Positions 1-6,619 of a stretch of DNA of 15,885 nucleotides are shown here, piece after piece. Below the pieces are notes generated by a model. That model was not told the origin of the DNA, ran no database searches, and was given only the letters and a program-made list of their open reading frames with translations. This stretch comes from DATAVB01 sp040414495 (lineage in GTDB: Bacteria > Actinomycetota > Actinomycetes > Mycobacteriales > QHCD01): positions 1 to 15,885 of the forward strand of contig JBEDUI010000095.1 of assembly GCA_040414495.1 (NCBI GenBank), read 5' to 3'. Made by a program: the position numbers and the translations under genes. How positions within the stretch are numbered: position 1 is the stretch's first letter; each line of letters starts with the position of its first letter.

Positions 1-110
1 GGCACCGCCGCCACCGCCACCGCCGGGGCCGCCACGGAAGCCGCCGCCACCGCCGCCACCGCCGGGGCCGCCACGGAAGCCGCCGCCTCCGCCGCCACCA
101 CCGCGACCGC
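1..110 (-). repeat. 39-bp tandem repeat encoding a Gly-rich FRGGPGGG segment of IF2
   Basis: The block gccggggccgccacggaag occurs at 22-40 and again at 61-79, a period of 39 bases. Flanking GGC/GGT codons extend the similarity over most of 1-110. Read on the minus strand each unit is 13 residues, FRGGPGG followed by glycines. The period is a multiple of three, so the frame is kept. The array may continue to the left of the window. Confidence 0.85.
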
Positions 111-969
111 CGCCCGGGCCACCGCGCGACGGGCCGCCGGAGGGAGCCGGCCGCGGCGGCATCATGCCGGGGTTGGGCCGGGGGCCACCAGGACCGGGAC
201 GCGGGCCGCCAGAACGGGGTCCGCCGGAACCGCCACCGGGACCGGGACGACCGCTGGGCGGACCGGGCCGGGCCGCCGGACGGGGCGGCAAATTGGGCGT
301 ACTACCGCCGCCGACACCGAACGGGTTGTTGCCCGGACGTGGGCCGGGACGCGCCGGCATGCCGGGCGTACCAGGGGACGGACGACCGCCGCCACCAGGG
401 CCGGGACGACCGGCCGAGCCTGGACCGGGACGCGCGCCACCAGAACCGGGACGAGCACCACCAGGGCCGGGCCGGGCACCAGAAGCCGGGCCCGGACGAC
501 CGGGACCGGGCTGCGGCCGCGGACCCGGAGTCGGCGGTGCCGCCGGCGGGGTGCTCGGCCGGGAATCAGCCGCCGGCCGCGAATCAGCCGCGGGCCGGGA
601 ATCGGCCGCTGGCCGGGCCGGACGCGCTGGTCCGGGCTTGGGCGCGGGCATGCTCGGGGTAGCCGGCTCGGCCGGTGCCGGGGTCTGCTTGGCGGCAGGC
701 GCCGCGGGCGACGGGGCGGCCGGAGCCGGGGGTGTTGGTTTGGGTGCTGCCTTCTTTGCCGGCGCGCTCTTGGCCGCGCCGTTCTTGCTCGGGCTCGCAG
801 CAGAGCCCTGCTGCGGGAAGCTCTCCCGCAGTCTGCGCGCCACCGGCGGCTCCACCGTCGAGGACGCGCTCTTCACGAATTCGCCAAGCTCCTTGAGCTT
901 GGCCAGTACGACCTTGCTGGATACACCGAGCTCTTTGGCGAGCTCGTGTACGCGGGCCTTGCCTGCCAC
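1..969 (-). CDS. infB: Translation initiation factor IF-2, N-terminal part (partial)
   Basis: IF2 is the GTPase that brings initiator fMet-tRNA to the 30S subunit and promotes subunit joining. Only the first 323 codons are present, and the gene leaves the window at base 1. The start is GTG at 969-967, four bases after an AGGAG. Residues 2-50 form the IF2_N module (AGKARVHELAKELGVSSK, then VVLAKLKELGEFVKSASS), which identifies the protein. Residues about 50-115 are rich in Ala, Pro and Lys. Residues about 119-136 are three ADSRPA-type repeats, and the rest is Pro/Gly/Arg-rich, ending in an FRGGPGGG repeat at the window edge. A long disordered linker is normal for actinobacterial IF2. The G domain and domains II-IV lie outside the window. 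It is the last visible gene of the rimP-nusA-ylxR-infB operon. Confidence 0.95.
   Translation of the reverse strand, partial: MAGKARVHELAKELGVSSKVVLAKLKELGEFVKSASSTVEPPVARRLRESFPQQGSAASPSKNGAAKSAPAKKAAPKPTPPAPAAPSPAAPAAKQTPAPAEPATPSMPAPKPGPARPARPAADSRPAADSRPAADSRPSTPPAAPPTPGPRPQPGPGRPGPASGARPGPGGARPGSGGARPGPGSAGRPGPGGGGRPSPGTPGMPARPGPRPGNNPFGVGGGSTPNLPPRPAARPGPPSGRPGPGGGSGGPRSGGPRPGPGGPRPNPGMMPPRPAPSGGPSRGGPGGGRGGGGGGGGFRGGPGGGGGGGGFRGGPGGGGGGGA
561..614 (-). repeat. Three 18-bp tandem units in the IF2 linker (ADSRPA repeats)
   Basis: Three adjacent 18-base units lie at 561-578, 579-596 and 597-614, each with the core GAATC(A/G)GCCG. They differ from each other at only a few positions. On the minus strand they encode ADSRPA repeats at about residues 119-136 of IF2. 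This is the only part of the otherwise neutral or basic linker with regularly spaced Asp residues. Confidence 0.85.
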
Positions 970-1085
970 TGGACTCCTCGTCTCGAGGCCGGCGGGGCAC
1001 CGCTCGACCTCGTTAGCTAGCTGGACAGCATGTTCATCGCTGACGCTTCATTGCCGGCTCATCCGGATCGACCTACCTTTTCCCG

Positions 1086-1106
1086 ACACACCCGGGTTGG
1101 GTGTGT
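1086..1106 (-). promoter_or_regulatory. Intercistronic hairpin between ylxR and infB
   Basis: An 8-bp inverted repeat has arms ACACACCC (1086-1093) and GGGTGTGT (1099-1106) around a 5-base loop. On the minus strand it begins directly after the ylxR stop codon and is followed by CGGGAAAAGG, not by a U-tract. It lies in the 137-base gap before infB. It could be an attenuator, a U-less actinobacterial terminator with partial read-through, or an RNA processing or stability element. The inverted repeat is plain in the sequence; its function is inferred. Confidence 0.5.
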
Positions 1107-1388
1107 TCACGTACCGAGACCGCTTCGCCGGCCCGCGACGTACTCACTGAGCACGGACGGATCGGGCACCTGCGCCACGCGGGCGGCCCGGGCGAATGCC
1201 CGACGCCGGAGCGCGAGGTCGACGCATGTCGTATCGAGGTGCACCCAAGCACCGCGACCCGGCATCCGCCGTCGCGGGTCAGGAACGAGCACGCCCTCGA
1301 CCACAACGACACGAAGCAACTCGGTGGCCATCGCGCGCTGCCGACACCCGACACAGGTACGAATCGGAACAGACTTCACCCGCGCCAC
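1107..1388 (-). CDS. ylxR: YlxR family RNA-binding protein (DUF448)
   Basis: This is a 93-residue basic protein of the YlxR/DUF448 family, which sits between nusA and infB in many bacteria. Family features seen are RTCVGCRQ at residues 10-17, LLRVV at 24-28, the turn PGRGAWVH at 43-50, and RRRAFARAAR at 61-70. In Bacillus subtilis the homologue has been described as a modulator of RNase P (RnpM); whether that holds here is unknown. The start is GTG at 1388, 32 bases after the nusA stop, with only a weak upstream TGGA. The next gene, infB, begins 137 bases further on, beyond a hairpin. Confidence 0.93.
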   Translation of the reverse strand: MARVKSVPIRTCVGCRQRAMATELLRVVVVEGVLVPDPRRRMPGRGAWVHLDTTCVDLALRRRAFARAARVAQVPDPSVLSEYVAGRRSGLGT

Positions 1389-1420
1389 ATTCCAGCGACG
1401 CCCGACGGACCGTGCACAGT

Positions 1421-2527
1421 CTAACGCGGCGATGCGTGATCATGCGCGGCGGAGCCGCCCGAAGGCGCGCCGCGACCGCCCAATGCCGATCCCGGCCGTC
1501 CGCCACCCCGCGGTGGAGCCGACCCGGCCGGCGCCGGCGAGGCTTGCGGTCCGGCCGGATTGTCGCTGCGGATGTCGATGCGCCACCCGGTCAACCGCGC
1601 GGCCAAGCGCGCGTTCTGACCTTCCTTGCCAATCGCCAATGACAGCTGGAAATCCGGTACGACGACCCGGGCCGCTCGCGCCTCCGCGTCGACCACCTCG
1701 ACGCTGATCACGCTGGCCGGCGACAACGCGCTGCCGACGAACTCGACCGGGTCGTCGGAGAAGTCGACGATGTCGATCTTCTCGCCGTTCAGCTCCGACA
1801 TGACGTTACGGACCCGGGCGCCCATCGGACCGATGCACGCGCCCTTCGCGTTCACGCCGGGGGTCGTCGCTCGTACCGCAATTTTTGTACGGTGTCCGGC
1901 TTCGCGGGCGATCGCGCCGATCTCGACCGTGCCGTCAGCGATCTCGGGCACCTCCAACGCGAACAGCTTCTTCACCAGGTTCGGGTGGGTCCGGCTGACC
2001 GTGATCTGTGGTCCGCGGAAACCCTTGTTCACCGAGAACACGTAGCACTTGATGCGCGACCCGTGTTCGTACCGCTCGCCGCGGACCTGCTCGGCCGCCG
2101 GCAACATGGCCTCGACCTTGCCCAGGCTGACCAGAACCATGCCGCGTTCGGCCCGGCTCTCGTGATGCTGCACCACGCCGGAGACGACATCGCCCTCTCG
2201 ACCGGCGTATTCGCCGAAGGTCAACGCGTTCTCGGCGTCGCGTAGCCGCTGCAGGATGACCTGCTTGGCGGTCATGGCGGCGATCCGGCCGAAGTCCGAC
2301 GGCGTGTCGTCGTACTCGCGGGCGACCTCGCCGTTCTCGTCCAGCTCCTGCGCCCAGACCGTGACCGAGCCGAGCTTGCGGTCGACCTCGACCCGCGCGT
2401 GTGGCTGGGCGTGATCGGTGTGCCGGTACGCGGTGAGCAGGGCCGTCTCGATCGCGTCGATGACGGTGTCGAAGGAGATCTCCTTCTCCCGCTCAATGGC
2501 GCGTAGCGCCGCAATATCGATATTCAC
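1421..2527 (-). CDS. nusA: Transcription termination/antitermination factor NusA
   Basis: NusA binds RNA polymerase and nascent RNA and influences pausing, termination and rRNA antitermination. The protein has 368 residues. The N-terminal polymerase-binding domain is about residues 1-125 (MNIDIAALRAIEREKEISFD). It is followed by an S1 domain (about 130-200), KH1 with the GPMG loop (233-236) and KH2 with the GKEG loop (300-303) and QNARLAARLTGW. The last 45 or so residues are a Pro/Gly/Ala/Ser/Arg tail with no visible domain. The start is GTG at 2527, with GGGAGG six bases upstream inside rimP, and its first bases overlap the rimP TGA (GTGA, 4 bases), so translational coupling to rimP is likely. 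The acidic-repeat domains of Escherichia coli NusA are absent, as is usual in this phylum. Confidence 0.97.
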   Translation of the reverse strand: MNIDIAALRAIEREKEISFDTVIDAIETALLTAYRHTDHAQPHARVEVDRKLGSVTVWAQELDENGEVAREYDDTPSDFGRIAAMTAKQVILQRLRDAENALTFGEYAGREGDVVSGVVQHHESRAERGMVLVSLGKVEAMLPAAEQVRGERYEHGSRIKCYVFSVNKGFRGPQITVSRTHPNLVKKLFALEVPEIADGTVEIGAIAREAGHRTKIAVRATTPGVNAKGACIGPMGARVRNVMSELNGEKIDIVDFSDDPVEFVGSALSPASVISVEVVDAEARAARVVVPDFQLSLAIGKEGQNARLAARLTGWRIDIRSDNPAGPQASPAPAGSAPPRGGGRPGSALGGRGAPSGGSAAHDHASPR

Positions 2528-3027
2528 AGGCGGCCTCCCTCGGGACGGTTGAACTCCACCTGCACCCGTGCCTTGCGCACATCGGCATAGTCGACACGGC
2601 GCCGCTGCCCATCGACATCCAGATCGACACCTGCATCGTCAGCCTCGACAATGCGCCCGACAAGGTCTCCGGCGCCACTGGTCTCGCTTAACGTGATCTT
2701 GACCAGCCGTCCGGTCGAGCGCCGCCAGTGCCGCGGTTCGGTCAGCGGACGGTCGACACCGGGTGAGGTCACCTCGAGTACGTACGGGGAGCGACCCATC
2801 GAGCCGTCGTTGTCGTCGAGCACGGCCGAAATCGCCCGGCTCACGTCGGCCACATCGTCCAGCGCGACGCCGCTGTCGGAGTCGACCACGACCTTGACCA
2901 CGCTGCGCCGGCCGGCCTGGCTGACCGAAACACCCTCCAGGTCGTATCCGCGTGCGGCGACGACGGGCTCGATCAGCGCGGTAAGACGCTCACGCTGCGC
3001 CGCGCCCTGCGATCCGCCGCGACCCAT
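2524..3027 (-). CDS. rimP: Ribosome maturation factor RimP
   Basis: RimP assists late assembly of the 30S subunit. The 167-residue product fits the family: an N-terminal domain with LIEPVVAARGYDLEGVSVSQ at about residues 18-37, the conserved central YVLEVTSPGVDRPLT at about residues 81-95, and a C-terminal SH3-like domain. The start chosen is ATG 3027-3025, which has a perfect AGGAGG six bases upstream. The frame stays open back to 3108, but that extension (Gln/Asn/Thr/Arg-rich) does not look like RimP and would waste the ribosome binding site. It is the first gene of the minus-strand operon and overlaps nusA by 4 bases. Confidence 0.95.
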   Translation of the reverse strand: MGRGGSQGAAQRERLTALIEPVVAARGYDLEGVSVSQAGRRSVVKVVVDSDSGVALDDVADVSRAISAVLDDNDGSMGRSPYVLEVTSPGVDRPLTEPRHWRRSTGRLVKITLSETSGAGDLVGRIVEADDAGVDLDVDGQRRRVDYADVRKARVQVEFNRPEGGRL

Positions 3028-3307
3028 CGGTGTCCTCCTGGAGTTGTCGTTGTTACGTGTGGCTGCTGCTGGTGTGGTGGGCTGGTAATACTGGCATCCC
3101 GTGCGCATCGCCCATTGCGCCGGTCGATGGTCGGGTCATCGGCCCTCCGGCTGGGCCCGGTTGTCCTCAGCATTGTCCGAAGCATCGAGGGTAGCCGGTT
3201 CGGCCGTGGGTACGGATATCGCAGCGCCCAGCGGCGTGCCGCCAGCCGGCGTAGGCCCGCTCCCCGCCGCCCGGATCGCGCCGGCGCCTGCCAGACTGTA
3301 AAGCCTC
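3028..3307. promoter_or_regulatory. Divergent intergenic region between rimP and the DUF4439 gene
   Basis: This 280-base gap must hold the promoter of the minus-strand rimP-nusA-ylxR-infB operon and that of the plus-strand DUF4439 gene. The only clear signal is the rimP Shine-Dalgarno AGGAGG at 3034-3039 on the minus strand. A TATTAC on the minus strand near 3090-3095 could be a -10 element, but no good -35 lies at the right distance. The plus-strand gene has no evident Shine-Dalgarno sequence. I see no tRNA, riboswitch or terminator here. Confidence 0.5.
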
Positions 3308-4249
3308 ATGTCGACGATGACGCGCCGGACCCTGCTGGCCTGCTGCGCCGCCGTAGCGGCCGGCGGGTGCAGTGCCGGTACGTCGAGTCGCCCGAAGGCC
3401 AACGCAACCAGTCCCCGGCCCGTTCCCAACCCACTGGCCGGCGAGATCGCGACCGAGGTCGACCTGTGCGCGTTGTACGACGCGGGGATCGCCCGCTATC
3501 CCAGCCTGGCCGCCCGGTTGCGCCCGATTCGTACCGACCACGGCGCTCAGCTGTCCGCTTTGCTGGCGACCGGGAAGCAGCGCCAGCCTCGACCGTCGTC
3601 AACGACCCCGATTCCAGCCAGCGCGGCGGCGACCCTGCAGACCCTGGCCGCGGCCGAGACCGCGGCGATCAGCCGGCGCAGCGCCCACTGCCTTACCACG
3701 TCCCGGCCGAACGCCGCGTTGCTGGGCAGCATCGCGGCCAGCGACGCCAGCCACCTGATCCCGCTCGGCACCACGCCGTCGGTGACGACTCCGCCGGCGC
3801 CGGGTCGGCCTCGGGGTTCGTCGCGAGGCACCGAGGTCGCCGGACTGCAGTCGGTCCTGGCGGCGGAGAACGCGGTCCGCTGGGGGTACGACGTCGTCGG
3901 CGGTCAGGTGCATACCGCGTTGCAGCCGACGGTCCGGGTGGCGCAGAACGGGCATGTCGCCGTGCAGGATCTGCTGCAGATCGCGATCCGGGCCCGGCGC
4001 GCCACCCCGGTCGCGGCCGATGCCGGCTACACACTGCCGTTCGCGGTCTCCGGGCAGGCCAGTGCGCTGCAGTTGGCCGCCGATCTGGAGGAGCGGTCGG
4101 CCGCCTCCTGGCACTACCTGCTGGGCGCGACGGATGATGAGTCGCTGCGCCGGTTCGCCGCCGCCGGGCTAAGCAATGCGGCGGTCCGGGCGACGCAGTG
4201 GCGGGCCCGTTCGGGTGCGCCCAGGACGGTCGCCCTGCCTGGCGCCTGA
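3308..4249 (+). CDS. DUF4439 (ferritin-like) domain lipoprotein
   Basis: This is a predicted secreted lipoprotein of 313 residues. The N terminus is MSTMTRRTLLACCAAVAAGG followed by Cys21, a signal peptide with paired Arg and a loose lipobox (AGGC). A linker follows, then two helical halves. Residues about 50-155 contain LRPIRTDHGAQLSALL and a second helix pair (AAAETAAISRR, SIAASDASHL). Residues about 174-300 match DUF4439, a ferritin-like four-helix fold (LQSVLAAENAVRWGYDVVGG, then YTLPFAVSGQASALQLAADL). The role of this family is not established to my knowledge. The gene lies divergent from rimP, an arrangement I recall from other actinobacteria. The start is uncertain between ATG 3308 and ATG 3317, and neither has a clear ribosome binding site. 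Confidence 0.82.
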   Translation: MSTMTRRTLLACCAAVAAGGCSAGTSSRPKANATSPRPVPNPLAGEIATEVDLCALYDAGIARYPSLAARLRPIRTDHGAQLSALLATGKQRQPRPSSTTPIPASAAATLQTLAAAETAAISRRSAHCLTTSRPNAALLGSIAASDASHLIPLGTTPSVTTPPAPGRPRGSSRGTEVAGLQSVLAAENAVRWGYDVVGGQVHTALQPTVRVAQNGHVAVQDLLQIAIRARRATPVAADAGYTLPFAVSGQASALQLAADLEERSAASWHYLLGATDDESLRRFAAAGLSNAAVRATQWRARSGAPRTVALPGA

Positions 4250-4292
4250 AATCGGGTTGCTGGCCGACCGGCCGCGCCACGACGATGACGCG

Positions 4293-5318
4293 GTGCCGGA
4301 ATTCGTACCTGCTTTGGAGCTCAGTGCGCAGTTCTACGCCGAGGTCGTGGCGCCGTTGCTGGGCGGCATCCCGCACGCGGCGGCCCGCATCGGTGCCGGG
4401 TCGGAGGTGCTCGGCTACGACACCGCCCGCTCGACCGACCACGACTGGGGCCCGGCGGTACAGCTGTTCACGACCGACGTCGAGGCGGCCCGCGCCGCTG
4501 TGGCCGACCGGCTGCCGGAGACGTTCCGCGGCTGGCCGACCCGGTACGGCTCGGACAAGAACACGCCCGACACCCGGGTCACCGTCTGCACCTGGGGCGA
4601 CTGGCTGACCGGGCATCTCGGGTTCGACCCGCGGGCCGGCATGTCGTGGCTGGACTGGCTGATCGTTCCGCAACAGCTGTTGCTGGAGGTCACCGGCGGT
4701 CGGGTGTACGCCGACCCGGACGGTGAGCTGGCCGCGGTCCGCCGGCAGCTGGCCTATTTCCCCGACCAGGTGTGGTTGTGGTTGCTGGCCTGCCAATGGC
4801 GCCGGATCTCGCAGGTCGAGGCGTTCGTCGGTCGTACGGCCGAGGTCGGGGACGAGTTGGGTTCGCGGGTGCTGGCCGGCTATGTCGTACGGGAACTGAT
4901 GCGGCTGGCGTTTCTGCTGGAACGCACGTATTGGCCGTACCAGAAGTGGTTCGGCACCGCCTTCGCCCGGCTGGAGCTGGCCGGAGCACTGGGGCCGCTG
5001 CTGGAGCGCGCTGTCGCCGCAACCGACTACGCCGCAAGGGAATCCGCGCTCGTACCGGCGTACGAGCTGCTGGCCCGGACCCACAACGCGACCGGCGCCA
5101 CCAAGCCGGTCGAGCCGAGCACCCGGCCGTACTTCACCCGGCCGTTCCAGGTGCTGATGAGCGACCGGTTCGCCGATGCCTGCGTGACCGAGCTGACCGA
5201 CCCAGCGCTATCCCGGCTGCCGCTGGTCGGGTCGGTCGACCAGTTCGCCGACTCGACCGACATCGCCTCCAGCTCCGGTCAGGTGGCCCGGCTGCGGTCG
5301 TTCTATTCGGAGTCGTGA
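4293..5318 (+). CDS. DUF4037 domain protein, nucleotidyltransferase-like
   Basis: The product has 341 residues if started at GTG 4293 and matches the DUF4037 family. Visible features are VPEFVPALELSAQFYAEVV at the N terminus and IGAGSEVLGYDTARSTDHDW at 33-52. The latter has the GS (36-37) and DxD-type (D49, D51) layout of the nucleotidyltransferase superfamily. LACQWRRISQVEAFVGRTAE (165-184) and WPYQKWFGTAFARLE (214-228) follow, and LVGSVDQFADSTD lies near the C terminus. Enzymatic activity is inferred from the motif only. The start is uncertain: in-frame ATG 4176, GTG 4215 and TTG 4257 also exist, none with a Shine-Dalgarno sequence. GTG 4293 best matches where I expect the conserved family region to begin. 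It follows the DUF4439 gene by 43 bases, and its 3' end overlaps the convergent ABC operon by 16 bases. Confidence 0.85.
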   Translation: MPEFVPALELSAQFYAEVVAPLLGGIPHAAARIGAGSEVLGYDTARSTDHDWGPAVQLFTTDVEAARAAVADRLPETFRGWPTRYGSDKNTPDTRVTVCTWGDWLTGHLGFDPRAGMSWLDWLIVPQQLLLEVTGGRVYADPDGELAAVRRQLAYFPDQVWLWLLACQWRRISQVEAFVGRTAEVGDELGSRVLAGYVVRELMRLAFLLERTYWPYQKWFGTAFARLELAGALGPLLERAVAATDYAARESALVPAYELLARTHNATGATKPVEPSTRPYFTRPFQVLMSDRFADACVTELTDPALSRLPLVGSVDQFADSTDIASSSGQVARLRSFYSES

Positions 5319-6619
5319 AGCAGGCAGGCGGCCCGTACGCCATCGCGGTTGGTGGAGCGCAGCCGCGGGTCGGTGCCCTGGTGGAACAGCACCCGCACCC
5401 CGTCGGCCAGCACCTCGGTTCCGGCGACGCCCTGCCAGAACACCTCGTCGGGGTGCGCGTCCCGGACCGTGCGCAGCAGGTCGGCCACGTCGGCCCCGGA
5501 ATGCCCCCGCGCGGCCGGTACCACGACCTCGGTCGCCGGCGCGTCGAGACGGTCCAGGTCCCCGAGTACCGCGCGTTCGGCGTTGTATTGCTCGACCGGT
5601 AATTCCAACCAATGCTGTTCGAGCAGGGTTCGTAAATCCCGGCTTTCCCAGCCGCAACGGTCGAACGCCACCGGACACCGCGGATGGAATGCGCAGCCCA
5701 GCGGCGGTACGGCCGCGTCCGGAATCTCGCCCCGGGGCAGGTTGCGCGGCACCTCCCGGGTCGGGTCGGGCTCGGGAATGGCCGCCAGCAAGGCTTTTGT
5801 GTACGGATGCTGGGGCGCGGCGTAAATCTGTTCGGCCGGGCCGATTTCCACGATCCGGCCCAGATACATGATCGCGATCGTGTCGCAGAAGAATTTCGCC
5901 GTGGCCAGGTCGTGGGTTATGTAGATATACGTCAGATCCAGCGCCCGGCGCAGCTCGATCATCAGGTCGAGAATTTTGGCCCGTACGCTCATGTCCAACA
6001 TGGACACTGGCTCGTCGGCTACCAGCAATTCCGGTCCGAGCATGATGGCCCGGGCCAATACCGCGCGCTGTTTCTGCCCGCCGGAAAGGTCGCCGGGATA
6101 TTTGGCCATGAATTGTTCCGGCGGCGAGAGCCCGACCCGTTCCAACGCCGCCCGCACTCGATTGTCGATATCGGCCCGGCCCTTTGCCGCGCCGTGGATA
6201 CGCAGCGGATGCGCGATCGCGGTCGCGATATCCATGGCCGGGTTCAGCGCCGCGTGCGGGTCCTGGAAAACCATCTGCATTTTCGAACGCATCGGGCGCA
6301 GCGACCGTTCCGAGCGCCCGGTGATTTCGGTGCCGGCATAGCGGATGCTGCCACCGGTCGCCGGTACGAGGCCGAGCAGTGCCCGCGACAGGGTGGTCTT
6401 ACCGCTGCCGGACTCCCCTACCAGGCCGAGTACTTCGCCACGGTGCAAGGTGAAACTGACCCCGTCCACCGCCTTCACCGCGCCGACCGACCGTCCGGCC
6501 AGCCGGCCGAGGACGCCGCCGCGGATCGCGAAGTGCACCTGCAGGTCGCGGACCTCGACCAGCGCGTCGCGCTGGGTCGGCGTCCCGGACTGGGTGGAGG
6601 CCTCAGGCTTCGTCGGCAC
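5303..6619 (-). CDS. Peptide ABC transporter ATP-binding protein, F-type, with inserted C-terminal segment
   Basis: This is the second of two ATPases that power an Opp/Dpp-type importer at the cytoplasmic face of the membrane. The ABC motifs are complete: Walker A GESGSGKT (68-75), Q-loop Q119 in VFQDP, signature LSGGQKQR (178-185), Walker B LLVADEP with E203, and switch H236. The oligopeptide C-terminal region follows (HPYTKALLAAIPEPDP at 271-286, then GCAFHPRCPVAFDRC at 308-322). At 438 residues it is about 100 longer than usual. The extra segment separates C322 from a final CLLH (C432) that would normally come soon after. The GTG start at 6619 has GAGAGGAG seven bases upstream and overlaps the D gene by 17 bases. 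The 3' end overlaps the convergent DUF4037 gene. Confidence 0.93.
   Translation of the reverse strand: MPTKPEASTQSGTPTQRDALVEVRDLQVHFAIRGGVLGRLAGRSVGAVKAVDGVSFTLHRGEVLGLVGESGSGKTTLSRALLGLVPATGGSIRYAGTEITGRSERSLRPMRSKMQMVFQDPHAALNPAMDIATAIAHPLRIHGAAKGRADIDNRVRAALERVGLSPPEQFMAKYPGDLSGGQKQRAVLARAIMLGPELLVADEPVSMLDMSVRAKILDLMIELRRALDLTYIYITHDLATAKFFCDTIAIMYLGRIVEIGPAEQIYAAPQHPYTKALLAAIPEPDPTREVPRNLPRGEIPDAAVPPLGCAFHPRCPVAFDRCGWESRDLRTLLEQHWLELPVEQYNAERAVLGDLDRLDAPATEVVVPAARGHSGADVADLLRTVRDAHPDEVFWQGVAGTEVLADGVRVLFHQGTDPRLRSTNRDGVRAACLLHDSE

Noticed and set aside
1..620. Repeat-rich stretch considered as a CRISPR array or other noncoding repeat.
   Set aside because: Repeat periods (39 and 18 bases) are multiples of three, keep one reading frame and encode the expected IF2 linker; there are no spacers.
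1014..1021. AGCTAGCT palindrome in the infB upstream gap as an operator.
   Set aside because: An eight-base palindrome alone is too short to support a regulator site, and no second copy is seen.
164..1150. A 328-codon plus-strand open frame rich in Gly, Pro and Arg at the left end.
   Set aside because: It mirrors the infB linker and runs through the infB start and the intergenic gap. The IF2_N module on the minus strand is decisive.
3028..3108. N-terminal extension of RimP by 27 codons.
   Set aside because: A perfect AGGAGG precedes ATG 3027, and the extension has a composition unlike RimP.
3693..5084. A 463-codon minus-strand open frame across the DUF4439 and DUF4037 genes.
   Set aside because: It crosses the boundary of two plus-strand genes that match known families, and its product is Arg/Pro/Gln-rich without motifs.
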